Positions 45,070 to 54,231 of a stretch of 64,000 nucleotides of DNA are shown in pieces (within the stretch, counting starts at the first letter, position 1; each line of letters begins with the position of its first letter). The notes beneath the pieces were generated by a model. That model did not search any database. It was not told the DNA's origin and worked only from the letters and a program-made list of their open reading frames with translations. Origin of the DNA: DASSQJ01 sp963772645 (GTDB taxonomy: Bacteria > Actinomycetota > Actinomycetes > Actinomycetales > Dermatophilaceae); the NCBI GenBank assembly GCA_963772645.1, contig CAVYYD010000015.1:186001-250000 (forward strand). Reading direction: 5' to 3'. Position numbers and translations under genes: made by a program.

Positions 45070-46932
45070 CTACTCGGTGAGCGTGCGCAGGAACTCACGC
45101 GTGGTCGCGTCCGGCGAGAAGACTGCGACACCCCTCATTCCCCTGGTGAGGAGCACCTTGTAGACGTTGCGGACCAGCCGGTCGAAGTCGACGGGGCTGA
45201 CCCTCGTCCGGTTGCGGAAGTCCGGGTCCTTGTTCGCGTCGCGAACTGCGACCCAGCGATCCTCGCGCCACACGAGATCCGGGCCGAGGATCACGCCGGC
45301 GTAGTCGTACTCGAATCCTTGAGCGGTATAGACACAGCCGACCTGCCCGAAGCCGGCGGGATCCGTGGCCCAGAGGGCGGCAGCGGGAGCTCCGCCGACG
45401 GAACGCTCACCCTTGAGGTTCCACGGCCTGGACCACGCTCCGACTCGGACATCGTCGACGAGCGTTCCGTCAGGCCGGGGGTCGCTCCATGGCCAGCAGT
45501 AGCCGGCAGCCATCCGCGCTGAGTAGCCAGCGTCTTGCCGCGATTTGAGGAGTTGCTCCATCTCGGCAGGGCTGTCGACGACCGTGACGTCGAAATGAGG
45601 ATCGCCAACCCAAGCGATAGGACCGCCCTGCTCGAGTCCGAGAAGCCGCTTGACCCAGTCCACGTAGACCTCTGAGCCCCCGCACCGGAACTGGTCGTCG
45701 AGGTTGATCTTGACGACTCCCATCCCGCGCCGCTCAGCATGCGAGGCGATGTCCTCGACGGTCCCCTGCTCCCCCGGTCGGACCACCTGGTACTCGTCGA
45801 GCAGGAAAACAGGCACCCTCGCGGCGTCGAGGAGCTCCTCGATCTGCGGACGCCCGGTGCGGTGCTCCGCCTTGGTCCAGCGGTTCGCAGACGTCTCCCG
45901 GATGCGGTGGGCCTCGTCGAGGATCAGCGCATCCAGGTCGTTGGGCACGGCCGTCATGAACGAGTTGAAGTACTGGAACATCTTCTGCACCCGCGGAGCG
46001 CGCTTGCTGGCCACTTTGCGCAGCGTCTGGGTGAAGGAGCGTGAACCGGTGGCGTGCAAGACGGTCCGCCCTTGACGTGACAGCTCGCCGAGCAACGAGA
46101 GGGCGATGACGCTCTTTCCGCTCCCCGGGCCACCGGAGACGATGACCACAGTCTTGGTGTCAGCGCGTCGCGCGCGCTCGACGGCGTGCAGGACATAGTT
46201 GAAGGCGTCTCGCTGCTCGTCAAGGAGCACGAACATCTCGCGTCGTTGCACTTCTTCCGCCGCCACCGCGAGGAGTTGTCGCGAAGGGGCGAGGCGGCTG
46301 TTCAGGAGCTCGTCCGCGTACTTGGCCCCGCTCACACCCGAGGCGAGCCGCTGGCGCAGGAACTCCTGGAACTCACCGCGCCGCTGGCCCGTGAAGAGCC
46401 TGCCGTGATCGTGGCCTGGCAGCCGGAACAGGTCAGCGACACCGTCATCCGTGGCGTTGTGGAGGTAGGCCGCCCCAGCGACTGAGTTGGCGTCGTCCGC
46501 GAGGCTCATGGTGAAGCCGAGGAGGTAGTCGCAGTAGTCGCGGACCTGCAGCGCCGGGTGGGTGACGGGCCGCTCCCCGTACTGCTCGACACGAACTAGG
46601 ACGTCGCTGTCCTCGTAACGCTCGGCGTGACTCCACTGCTTCAGCTCGACGACGAGGTAGGACGGACCGCCCGTCACGGGGTGCTGGCCGGCCAGAACGA
46701 CGTCGGCCCGCTTGCTCGTCAGTGGAAGCTGGTACTCGAAGAGCATCTCGACGTCCTCAAGACCCGCTGCGATGAGGTCCGCACGCAGGGCTGGCAGGCT
46801 GCGCTCCCACGACCGCCGCTCGCCGGCGGACGCCCGGTGGCCGGTCCTGATCGACATCTGCTCCGAGAGGAGGTCGGCGATGTGCCGTTCCACAGCCGAG
46901 TAGCCGGCGACTGACGTCCGGTACAGCGTCAC
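45070..46932 (-). CDS. DUF2075 helicase with N-terminal PD-(D/E)XK-like nuclease
   Basis: 620-aa predicted nucleic-acid enzyme. Residues about 10-130 resemble a restriction-type nuclease: Asp77 (KRADVVL) and Glu96-Leu97-Lys98 (VVELKQW) form the D...ExK core. The DUF2075 (Schlafen-like) helicase follows, with P-loop GGPGSGKS at residues 267-274, Walker B LILDEAHR near 336-343, VFLLDEYQVVRPGEQGT, and YTAQGFEYDYAGVILG. The GTG at 46932 gives the family N-terminus TLYRTSVA. It is divergent from a MazG-like gene 143 bp away. Such pairs look like antiviral modules, but that role is inferred. Confidence 0.75.
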   Translation of the reverse strand: MTLYRTSVAGYSAVERHIADLLSEQMSIRTGHRASAGERRSWERSLPALRADLIAAGLEDVEMLFEYQLPLTSKRADVVLAGQHPVTGGPSYLVVELKQWSHAERYEDSDVLVRVEQYGERPVTHPALQVRDYCDYLLGFTMSLADDANSVAGAAYLHNATDDGVADLFRLPGHDHGRLFTGQRRGEFQEFLRQRLASGVSGAKYADELLNSRLAPSRQLLAVAAEEVQRREMFVLLDEQRDAFNYVLHAVERARRADTKTVVIVSGGPGSGKSVIALSLLGELSRQGRTVLHATGSRSFTQTLRKVASKRAPRVQKMFQYFNSFMTAVPNDLDALILDEAHRIRETSANRWTKAEHRTGRPQIEELLDAARVPVFLLDEYQVVRPGEQGTVEDIASHAERRGMGVVKINLDDQFRCGGSEVYVDWVKRLLGLEQGGPIAWVGDPHFDVTVVDSPAEMEQLLKSRQDAGYSARMAAGYCWPWSDPRPDGTLVDDVRVGAWSRPWNLKGERSVGGAPAAALWATDPAGFGQVGCVYTAQGFEYDYAGVILGPDLVWREDRWVAVRDANKDPDFRNRTRVSPVDFDRLVRNVYKVLLTRGMRGVAVFSPDATTREFLRTLTE

Positions 46933-47062
46933 GAGAGAGAACCCCAGGCAGCACGAATCGATCCGTGCGGGTGGGGGCATATCCGTGACCGGAAGCCCGT
47001 CGGGCCGCGATTACCTCAAGCACTGTAGTCGGGGCGTCTCCTGACTCAACGAGGGCACGCGG

Positions 47063-47068
47063 CATACT
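47063..47068 (+). promoter_or_regulatory. -10 box CATACT of a leaderless promoter for the MazG-like gene
   Basis: CATACT lies 7 nt before the GTG at 47076 with no ribosome binding site between them, consistent with transcription starting at the start codon. Confidence 0.45.
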
Positions 47069-47075
47069 CGCGACT

Positions 47076-47504
47076 GTGTCCGACCTCGAGACGATTCGCG
47101 ATGCAGCCCGTGCGTTCCGCGAGGAGCGCGACTGGGAGAAGTTCCAGGACCCGAAGTCGGTACTCCTCGCGATGGTCGGTGAGGTAGGCGAGCTCGCCGA
47201 GCTCCTGCAGTGGCTGCCGGCCGATCACGCGAAGGAGCTCATCGCCGAGGAGCCCCTCCACTCGCGAGTGGCCGATGAGCTCGCGGACGTGCTGATATAC
47301 CTCGTTGGGCTCGCCGATCAGTGCGGGGTCGCCTTGGGGGCCGCGGCTCTGGCGAAGATCGAGAAGTCGGCCGCGAAACATCCCGTCGACACGTCGCGTG
47401 GAGTAGCGCCCGACAGAGCAAGCGATCCTGCTACTGCCCGGCCCCCTGCCGCGTCACATGGGGTCCGGGGGCCTAGACCGCCACGGGGGCTCGCAGCTCA
47501 ATGA
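47076..47504 (+). CDS. MazG-like nucleotide pyrophosphohydrolase
   Basis: 142-aa all-helical NTP pyrophosphohydrolase of the MazG/dCTPase type, which cleaves (deoxy)nucleoside triphosphates to monophosphate and pyrophosphate. Metal-binding pairs are visible: Glu36 and Glu39 in EVGELAE, and Glu68 and Asp71 in DELADVLIYLV. The conserved domain ends near residue 107 (KHPVDTSRG). The remaining Pro/Arg-rich tail of about 35 residues is unlike the family and may be a read-on past a one-base error. Divergent from the DUF2075 nuclease-helicase, with which it may form a module. Confidence 0.78.
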   Translation: MSDLETIRDAARAFREERDWEKFQDPKSVLLAMVGEVGELAELLQWLPADHAKELIAEEPLHSRVADELADVLIYLVGLADQCGVALGAAALAKIEKSAAKHPVDTSRGVAPDRASDPATARPPAASHGVRGPRPPRGLAAQ

Positions 47505-47823
47505 GGCGGCCATCGGGGCCATCAGGTGTTCAAGCGCCCACGACGCAATGCGGGCCTCTTACGTGAACAGCGCCCCCGCGCAAGTCGCCGTTGCTGACCG
47601 GGCCGTCCCTCGGCCACAGCCCATACAAGCGCCCCCTCCCGTCAGCGGGAGAGGGCACTTGGCTCCCGGAGGAGCGGCCATACGGGTCGTCTGGACTGCT
47701 ACTTCCCCGCGTTCTCTTTGGCTACGACGCTAGCGATGCACTGGCTCTGGTTGGGGTACCCGTAGGTCTCCCACCCCGCCGTCGCTCGAAATGTGAGGCG
47801 AGAGACACTGCCTCGAAGGACGT
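47505..47823. other. Gene-poor gap with a hairpin and a possible gene remnant
   Basis: The gap holds a stem-loop at 47631-47656 (GCCCCCTCCCG, loop TCAG, CGGGAGAGGGC with one bulged A), a weak terminator for either neighbour. On the minus strand, ending at a TAG at 47699, is a short frame reading GWETYGYPNQSQCIASVVAK. This looks like the C-terminal tail of small secreted actinobacterial proteins but has no start codon, so it is at most a remnant. Confidence 0.35.
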
Positions 47824-48396
47824 TCAGACAGAGGCCGTCGAAAGGAGCCCGGATCTACTGGTTGAGAGGGCGTCCGCGTAGGCCTTCGCCTGCGAGGGCT
47901 TGAGCTGCTTTCCGTCGACGCGCAGGAGGACGGCACCGTTCAGGGTGTGGAGCTCGCTACCGAGTACTGGTGCGTCCTTGAGGATGGCCTGGATGTACTC
48001 CGACCTGGCCTTGGCGGCGGCGGCGTCGGACCAGACCTCGACCGTCGCGCCGCACGAAACACCGAGCTCCGTGCAGGTGGCGTTGGAGTCGTAGAGAACG
48101 GCGGCGCTGACGTAGCCGTTGGGCCGACCGATCAGGTTGTTCGGGTCGTTGTCCTCAGTGATCGTCACGACCTTGGTCGTCGTAGTCTGCTTGTTCTGCT
48201 CGGCCACTGCCGTTGCATCCTGCTCCACCGGCGCAGTCTCGGGGGCCGGCGCGCTGGAAGAAGCGGCCGGGGCATTACTTGAAGAGGTCGCGGTCCCCGC
48301 ACTCGTGTCGGCAGGACTCTCTTCGGCACCGCAGCCGGAGAGCAGGAGGGCGATGGATGTTGCGGCCGCAGCCGTGATGATTGCGTAGCGGTTCAC
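47824..48396 (-). CDS. Exported lipoprotein, unknown function
   Basis: 190-aa lipoprotein. The signal NRYAIITAAAATSIALLLSGC ends in a lipobox with the anchor Cys at residue 22. A Ser/Thr/Ala/Pro linker follows, then a domain of about 110 residues with NDPNNLIGRPNGYVSAAVLYD, two cysteines (ATCTELGVSCG) and a closing VLLRVDGKQLKPSQAKAYADAL. This domain recurs in actinobacterial lipoproteins but I know no function. GTG 48396 is chosen because it begins right at the signal peptide. The 264-bp gap to 48660 shows no clear feature. Confidence 0.65.
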   Translation of the reverse strand: MNRYAIITAAAATSIALLLSGCGAEESPADTSAGTATSSSNAPAASSSAPAPETAPVEQDATAVAEQNKQTTTTKVVTITEDNDPNNLIGRPNGYVSAAVLYDSNATCTELGVSCGATVEVWSDAAAAKARSEYIQAILKDAPVLGSELHTLNGAVLLRVDGKQLKPSQAKAYADALSTSRSGLLSTASV

Positions 48397-48660
48397 GCGG
48401 TCAAGGTAGAGCCCCTGGGCGGTGGCATTCCGCATTTCCAGAGCGGGGTACAACACGTTGACCGCTTGTCGTCAGCGTCGTGAGAACCGATGCACGCAGG
48501 GCACGGGCTTGGCCCCCTCGACCGTATGGGTCCCCATGAGCGAGCGCGTCTCGAAGTCGGGTATTCCAGGGCCAGCTAGCTGGAGAGCCCTGGAGCGGAA
48601 TTTTGCAGGGCTCGAGTGGGCCGGACGGCCGTTGCCGCCCGGCCCACTGCCCTCGCGGCG

Positions 48661-50267
48661 TCAGTTGCCGGCCTTCACCATCGACACGTAGATGTCGGTG
48701 TTGCCGAACTGCGAGTCGGTGCAGTCGTTCGGCGGAGCGGGCTTGTCGACCGGCGTCGAGGTCAGCCCAGCGAGGTACAGCTGGTAGTCGTCGACCGCCG
48801 GGCAGCCGGCGCCGTTGCGCGAGTCGGTGTAGATGAACCACGCGCCAGAGTCGCTCGACACCAGGGTGTTGTAGTCGCCCCAGAACTGGCGGGCGAGGTT
48901 GTTCTGCGCGCTGACCGCCGGGTCGCTCGACGCCGAGCTGATCTTCACGGGCTGCTCCAGGTCGTGCCATCGGGTGCCAGGGACGAGTAGTACGCGTCGA
49001 TGGTGGCCTTTCCTGTCCCGAACGTCTTGGGGTCGCTGGCCATCAGGCCCTGCCAGGCGAGGTCGACCCGCCCGTTCGGTGCGACATCGAGGCCGGGGAA
49101 GAACGCGTACCCCTGATCGGCCCCGCCGACCTGGTGAGGCGTCGACCACGTCCGGCCCGAGTCGGTCGAGGACGTCACGACCATCCGACCGCCGTCGGCG
49201 GTGAGCGTCGACCACGCGGCCCAGACGACGCCGGACCGGGACGGGTCGGCCGCGATGACCGGGAAGGAGTCGGTGCGGAAGTTCGCGCCAGGGATCGGGT
49301 CCTGGATGTCCGCGACCGGCCCGACGGTCATCGGCCGGGTCCACGACCGTCCGCCGTCACCGGAGACCGTCACGACCTGGGAGTGGCCCTGCTCGAACGC
49401 GATGTACACGGTGCCGTCCGGGCCCACGCTGCTCGACGTGCCCTGCCGACCGTTTGAGGTGCCGTTGTTGCCGGCGGGCGAGAGCTGCTTGGGCTTCCCG
49501 AAGGAGGCGCCGCCGTCCGTGGAGACCGACACCATGACCGGCTCGTTGCCGTAGCCCCGAACCGTCGCGGACCGGAAGGCCGTCCACGAGACGTAGACCT
49601 GGCCGAAGTACGGGCTCGACGCGTTGTCGTCGACGGTGATCCAGTTCTTGTCGTTGAACTGCGCAGCGTTCGTGCGGGTGGACGCGGTCGTCGGCGGCGA
49701 CCAGGTCGCGCCGTTGTCGTCGGAGTGGGACACGATGATGTACTCGTAGCCCTTCATCGTGGTCACGGTGGCCAGGCTGGCGTAGTAGGCACGCTCGCCG
49801 TTCGCCCACGAGTAGTGCCCCTCGGCATCCGGCTTCGGCCCGTAGGCGATGACCGGGTCACCGTCGGAGATCACGTCCTTCACCGGCCACCCGGACTGGG
49901 CGTCGATGAGACCGCGGTTCGTCCAGCTCTCGCCCCCATCCGAGGAGGTGTAGATGCCGTTCGTCCCCACGCCGAACACGAACCCGCAGTCTGACGGGAG
50001 GGCATCAGGACCGCGGCCCTGGCCACACGCCGGCTGCTTCTGCTCGTCGTTCGACCCGGCGATGAGGTGGCTCGAGTCCATGGGGTTGACCGCGATGCTC
50101 GGCTCGTTCTGCTTGTTCGTCGGGAACACGGCCGAGGTGTTCGAGTCGCTGACCCCGGCGACCTGGGGATTGTTGGCCTGGACGTCAGACGGCGAGGCGA
50201 TGGCGACCACCGGTGCGAGCGCGAGCGACGCGGTGGCCAGGGCGACAGTGACGAGAGGTCTTCTCAC
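48661..50267 (-). CDS. Secreted BNR-repeat (sialidase-fold) protein, one frameshift
   Basis: Exported beta-propeller protein of about 535 codons when joined. A signal peptide (ATASLALAPVVAIAS) is followed by at least five Asp-box repeats: SSDGGESW, SDDNGATW, STDGGASF, SGDGGRSW and STDSGRTW. These define the sialidase/BNR fold, but sialidase catalytic residues (Arg triad, Tyr/Glu) are not evident, so it may bind glycans or act on another polymer. One frame ends TWSSP near 48945; the next continues QPVKISSASSD and ends FGNTDIYVSMVKAGN. One missing base near 48955-48970 explains this. AGGAG precedes the GTG at 50267. Confidence 0.7.
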
Positions 50268-50370
50268 AATGTGCTCCTGCGGGTTGCGTGACGGATGAGA
50301 TCCAGCCTTCGCAGGCTAGGTCTCACCAACGCCTCACCAGATAGGCAGAATGTCACCCATCGCGAAAACA

Positions 50371-50412
50371 CCCGTCGCCCCGGGCTCCTCGAGAGGAGCC
50401 CGGGGCGACGGG
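50371..50412 (-). terminator. Strong intrinsic terminator of the nrdR-nrdJ operon
   Basis: A perfect 19-bp stem with a CGAG loop, followed on the minus strand by TGTTTT, begins 19 bp after the nrdJ stop. It is the longest hairpin in the window and the only one I saw with a T-rich tail. Confidence 0.88.
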
Positions 50413-50431
50413 TGCGTCGGCTCGCGACCGG

Positions 50432-53396
50432 TCAGCTACAGCCGGAGGTGCTGCCGCAGCCTTCGCAGACGTAGCAGGAGCCGGCGGGGCGCATCTTCGT
50501 GCCGCAGGTGAGGCACATCGGGGCGTCGGCGGCCTTGGAGTCGCCGAACGCGGCCAGGAGGTCGGCCGAGGAGTGGATCTCGGCGGAGACCTCGCGGGCC
50601 GAGGCGGCGCCGGAGCCGGAGGCGACCGTCGCGGCGGACGCGGCGTCGGCCGAGGCCTGCTCGGGAGTGGCCGGGGTGGCCGGCTCCTCGGCCTTCTTCG
50701 ACGCGGCGCCGATGCCCATGCTACAGGGACTCGATCTCCTCCTCGAGCTCCTCGTCGATCCTCGGAGACCTCGGGGGCGTACGAGCCGGTCTCGAGCTGG
50801 CGGGCCCGCTCCTCGGCCGTGTGGATCCCCATGTACGAGCGGGTGTCGAAGTCGAGGTAGTCCAGGGCCAGCCGGCGGAACACGTAGTCCATGAGGCTCT
50901 GCGCCATCCGCACGTCCGGGTCGTCGGTCATGCCGGCCGGCTCGAAGCGCATGTTCGTGAACTTCTCGACGAACGTCTCCAGCGGCACCCCGTACTGGAG
51001 CGCGACCGAGGTGACGATCGAGAAGGCGTCCATGACGCCGGCGAGCGTGGAGCCCTGCTTGCCGAACTTGAGGAACACCTCGCCGAGCCGACCGTCGTCG
51101 TAGGTGCCGGCGGTGAGGTAGCCCTCGGCGCCACCGACGGTGAACGACGTCGTCTGGGAGTGCCGGCGCTTCGGGCAGCCGCTCGCGGGTCGGCCGGTAG
51201 ACGACCTTCTCGACGATCTCGGCCTGAGCGGCCTTGACCGCGGCGCTGGCCTTGTCGGCCGCGGCGTCCTTGGCGGTCGAGCCGCCGTCGGAGAGCGGCT
51301 GGCCCACCTTGCAGTTGTCGCGGTAGACCGCGAGCGCCTTGAGGCCGAGCTTCCAGCCCTGGACGTAGACGTCCTCGATCTCCTCGACGGTCGCCGTCTC
51401 CGGCAGGTTGACCGTCTTGGAGATGGCGCCGGAGAGGAACGGCTGGACCGCGGCCATCATCCGGACGTGGCCCATCGGGGAGATGGCGCGGGCACCCATC
51501 GCGGTGTCGAACACCTCGTAGTGCTCCGGCTTCAGCCCGGGAGCGTCGATGACGTGGCCCTTGTCGGCGATGTACTCGACGATCGCCTCGACCGTCTCCT
51601 CGGTGTACCCGAGCTTGCGCAGCGCGCGCGGGATGGTGAGGTTGACGATCTGCATCGAGCCGCCACCGACGAGCTTCTTGAACTTCACGAGCGAGAAGTC
51701 GGGCTCGATGCCGGTGGTGTCGCAGTCCATCATGAAGCCGATGGTGCCGGTGGGGGCGAGCACCGACGCCTGGGCGTTGCGGTAGCCGTTCTTCTCGCCG
51801 AGCTTGACGACGTCGTCCCAGGCCTTGGTGGCGACCCGGTGGATGTCCTTGTCCATCGTGTTGACGGTGCGCACGGCGTCGTTGGCGGCGGCGTGCTTGC
51901 GCATGACCCGCTTGTGCGCGTCGGCGTTGCGGGCGTAGCCGGTGTACGGGCCGACGACCGCGGCCATCTCGGCGGAGCGCTTGTACGCGGCGCCGGTGAG
52001 CAGCGAGGTGATCGACGCGGCGAGCGCGCGGCCACCCTCGGAGTCGTACCCGTGGCCGGTGGCCATGAGCAGCGCGCCGAGGTTGGCGTAGCCGATGCCG
52101 AGCTGGCGGTAGTCGACGGTGGTCTGCCCGATCGCCTCGGTGGGGAAGTCGGCGAAGCAGATCGAGATGTCCATCGCCGTGATGACGAGCTCGACGACCT
52201 TCGGCGAAGGTGGCCGCGTCGAAGGTGTCGTCGTCGCGGAGGAACTTCAGCAGGTTCAGGCTGGCCAGGTTGCACGAGGAGTTGTCGAGCGACATGTACT
52301 CCGAGCACGGGTTGGACGCGGTGATCCGGCCGGTCTCGGGGTTGGTGTGCCAGTCGTTGATCGTGTCGTCGTACTGGATGCCCGGGTCGGCGCACTCCCA
52401 CGCCGCCTTGGCGATCTTGCTCATGAGCTCGCGGGCGTCGACGGTCTCGATGACCGAACCGTCCTTGCGGGAGGTGAGGCCGAACTCGTTGCCCTCCTCG
52501 ACGGCGCGCATGAACTCGTCGGTGACCCGGACCGAGTTGTTCGCGTTCTGGTACTGGACGCTGGTGATGTCCTTGCCGCCGAGGTCCATGTCGAAGCCGG
52601 CGTCACGCAGCGCGCGGATCTTGTCCTCCTCGCGCGCCTTGGTCTCGACGAACTCGACGATGTCCGGGTGGTCGACGTCGAGGACGACCATCTTCGCCGC
52701 GCGGCGGGTGGCGCCACCGGACTTGATGGTGCCCGCGGAGGCGTCGGCGCCGCGCATGAAGGAGACCGGGCCGGAGGCGGTGCCACCGGAGGAGAGCAGC
52801 TCCTTGGAGGAGCGGATGCGGGAGAGGTTCAGGCCGGCGCCGGAGCCGCCCTTGAAGATGAAGCCCTCCTCCTTGTACCAGTTGAGGATGGAGTCCATCG
52901 AGTCGTCGACGGAGAGGATGAAGCAGGCACTGACCTGCTGGGGGCTCGTGGTGCCGACGTTGAACCAGACCGGCGAGTTGAAGCTGAACACCTGGTGCAG
53001 CAGGGCGTACGTCAGCTCGTGCTCGAAGATCTCGGCGTCGTCGGGGCTGCCGAAGTACCCGTGGTCCTTGCCGGCCTTGACGTAGGTGAGGACGACGCGG
53101 TCGATGAGCTGCTTGAGCCCGGTCTCGCGCGCCTCGGTGCCGACGGCGCCGCGGAAGTACTTGGTCGTGACGATGGTGGAGGCGTTGACGCTCCAGAAGT
53201 CGGGGAACTCGACCCCGCGCTGCTCGAAGATCGTCTCGCCGGTCTTCCAGTTCTGCTGGACGACGTCGCGCTTCTCCCAGGTCACCTCGTCGTAGGGGTG
53301 GACGCCCGGGGTGGTGTAGATCCGCTCGATCTTCACCCCCCGGCCCTTGGCGGCGGACTTGCGGGCACCTGCACGTGCTCCGGCGGTCTCGGTCAT
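50432..53396 (-). CDS. nrdJ: Class II (B12-dependent) ribonucleotide reductase, frameshifted
   Basis: Adenosylcobalamin-dependent reductase that makes deoxynucleotides, about 985 codons. Seen: FNSPVWFNVGTTSPQQVSAC, the active-site motif NPCSEYMSLDNSSCNLASLN, APTGTIGFMMDCDTTGIEP, and a C-terminal zinc/redox tail CLTCGTKMRPAGSCYVCEGC. Four single-base insertions break the frame as written: near 52203, 51167, 50755 and 50725. Deleting them gives a normal protein (ATFAEVVELVITAMDI; RLPKRRHSQTTSFTVGG; a Glu-rich linker into SMGIGAASKK). The enzyme is likely essential, so sequence error is the simplest reading. It is cotranscribed after nrdR. Confidence 0.88.
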
Positions 53397-53414
53397 TCCT
53401 GTTCCCTCTCTTCT

Positions 53415-53428
53415 GCCCCCGCGGGGGC
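53415..53428. repeat. 14-bp perfect palindrome in the nrdR-nrdJ gap
   Basis: GCCCCCGCGGGGGC is self-complementary and lies between the nrdR stop and nrdJ start. It could form a small intercistronic hairpin. Confidence 0.4.
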
Positions 53429-53450
53429 GTGGTGACCTGTACGGGTGTTT

Positions 53451-53948
53451 CTACTGCTGGGGTGTGACAGGCGCGGTGGCCTGTGGCTCCTCCCCGGTGG
53501 CGTCGCGCTCGGCCCGCAGGAGGGTGATGGCGGCCTCGAAGTCCTCGAGCGAGTCGAAGGCCTGGTAGACGCTCGCGAAGCGCAGGTACGCGACCTCGTC
53601 GAGCTCCCGGAGCGGCGCGAGGACGGCCATCCCGACCTCGTGCGCCTCCATCTCGGCGTTGCCCTGGCCGCGGATCGACTCCTCGACCCGCTGGGCCAGC
53701 AGGGCTAGGTCGTCCTCGGTGACCGGTCGGCCCTGGCAGGCCTTCCGGACGCCGACGAGCACCTTGGAGCGGCTGAACGGCTCGGTGGCGCCGGAGCGCT
53801 TGACGACGCTCAGGCTCGCGGTCTCGACGGTGGTGAACCGGCGCCCGCACTGGGGGCACTGGCGGCGCCGGCGGATGCTCGCACCGTCGTCGGTCGTGCG
53901 CGAGTCGATGACCCGGGAGTCGGTGTGCCGGCAGAACGGACAGTGCAT
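53451..53948 (-). CDS. nrdR: Transcriptional repressor NrdR
   Basis: 165-aa regulator of ribonucleotide reductase genes. Seen: the N-terminal zinc ribbon MHCPFCRHTDSRVIDSR with the second pair in CPQCGRRFTT, then the ATP-cone domain (about residues 46-136) with VVKRSGATEPFSRSKVL and RFASVYQAFDSLEDF. NrdR senses dATP/ATP and represses reductase genes. The ATG at 53948 has GGGAGG 9 nt upstream. It leads the nrdR-nrdJ operon, and NrdR-box-like repeats lie just upstream, so it probably represses itself and nrdJ. Confidence 0.95.
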   Translation of the reverse strand: MHCPFCRHTDSRVIDSRTTDDGASIRRRRQCPQCGRRFTTVETASLSVVKRSGATEPFSRSKVLVGVRKACQGRPVTEDDLALLAQRVEESIRGQGNAEMEAHEVGMAVLAPLRELDEVAYLRFASVYQAFDSLEDFEAAITLLRAERDATGEEPQATAPVTPQQ

Positions 53949-53992
53949 GTGCTGACCCCTCCCTGGGGACCGCGCGGTGGACGAAGGTGTTA

Positions 53993-54067
53993 ACAACCTG
54001 TGGACGACGGTTGTTTCGTGTGCACAACATGTGGACGAACTACACGGGTGTAACCACTAGATGTAGG
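53993..54067 (-). promoter_or_regulatory. Three NrdR-box-like repeats at three-turn spacing
   Basis: ACAACCTGTGGACGA (53993-54007) and ACAACATGTGGACGA (54024-54038) are direct repeats with 14 of 15 bases equal and a 31-bp offset. A third site, CCACTAGATGTAGG (54054-54067), is offset by 32 bp. All share C-A/T-A-N-A/C-T-G-T-N-G, close to the known NrdR box, and integral-turn spacing is the rule for NrdR. They lie 45-120 bp before the nrdR start. Confidence 0.55.
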
Positions 54068-54219
54068 GATGATCATGCGGCAGTTGTGACCTGCGCCGCA
54101 AGCGAAACGCGCAAAGAACCTCAAGGGAGTGCAAAGTCGCAGGTCAGGTCCCTGACGACCGGATGCCGGGGGCTCGGCTCGGCGTGTCGCGCAGCCTGGC
54201 TCGGCCGATGACCAGCCCC

Positions 54220-54225
54220 TATGCT
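54220..54225 (+). promoter_or_regulatory. -10 box TATGCT of a leaderless promoter
   Basis: TATGCT is followed after exactly 6 nt by the GTG at 54232, with no ribosome binding site in between. This decides the start of the next gene. Confidence 0.55.
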
Positions 54226-54231
54226 GGCGCC

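Noticed and set aside
44218..48660. Insertion sequence or integrative element carrying the DUF2075/MazG pair
   Set aside because: No transposase, integrase, tRNA gene, terminal inverted repeats or target duplication could be found around it.
50700..52210. Programmed frameshifting in nrdJ
   Set aside because: The four breaks have unrelated contexts, no slippery heptamer or pseudoknot is evident, and each is repaired by removing one base.
53949..54231. Cobalamin riboswitch in front of the B12-dependent reductase operon
   Set aside because: The 283-bp region shows the NrdR-like repeats but no B12-box-like conserved core or multi-stem arrangement that I can recognise.
54163..54231. Longer N-terminus for the small gene at 54232
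   Set aside because: The upstream in-frame ATG precedes the TATGCT promoter box, so it would lie outside the predicted transcript.
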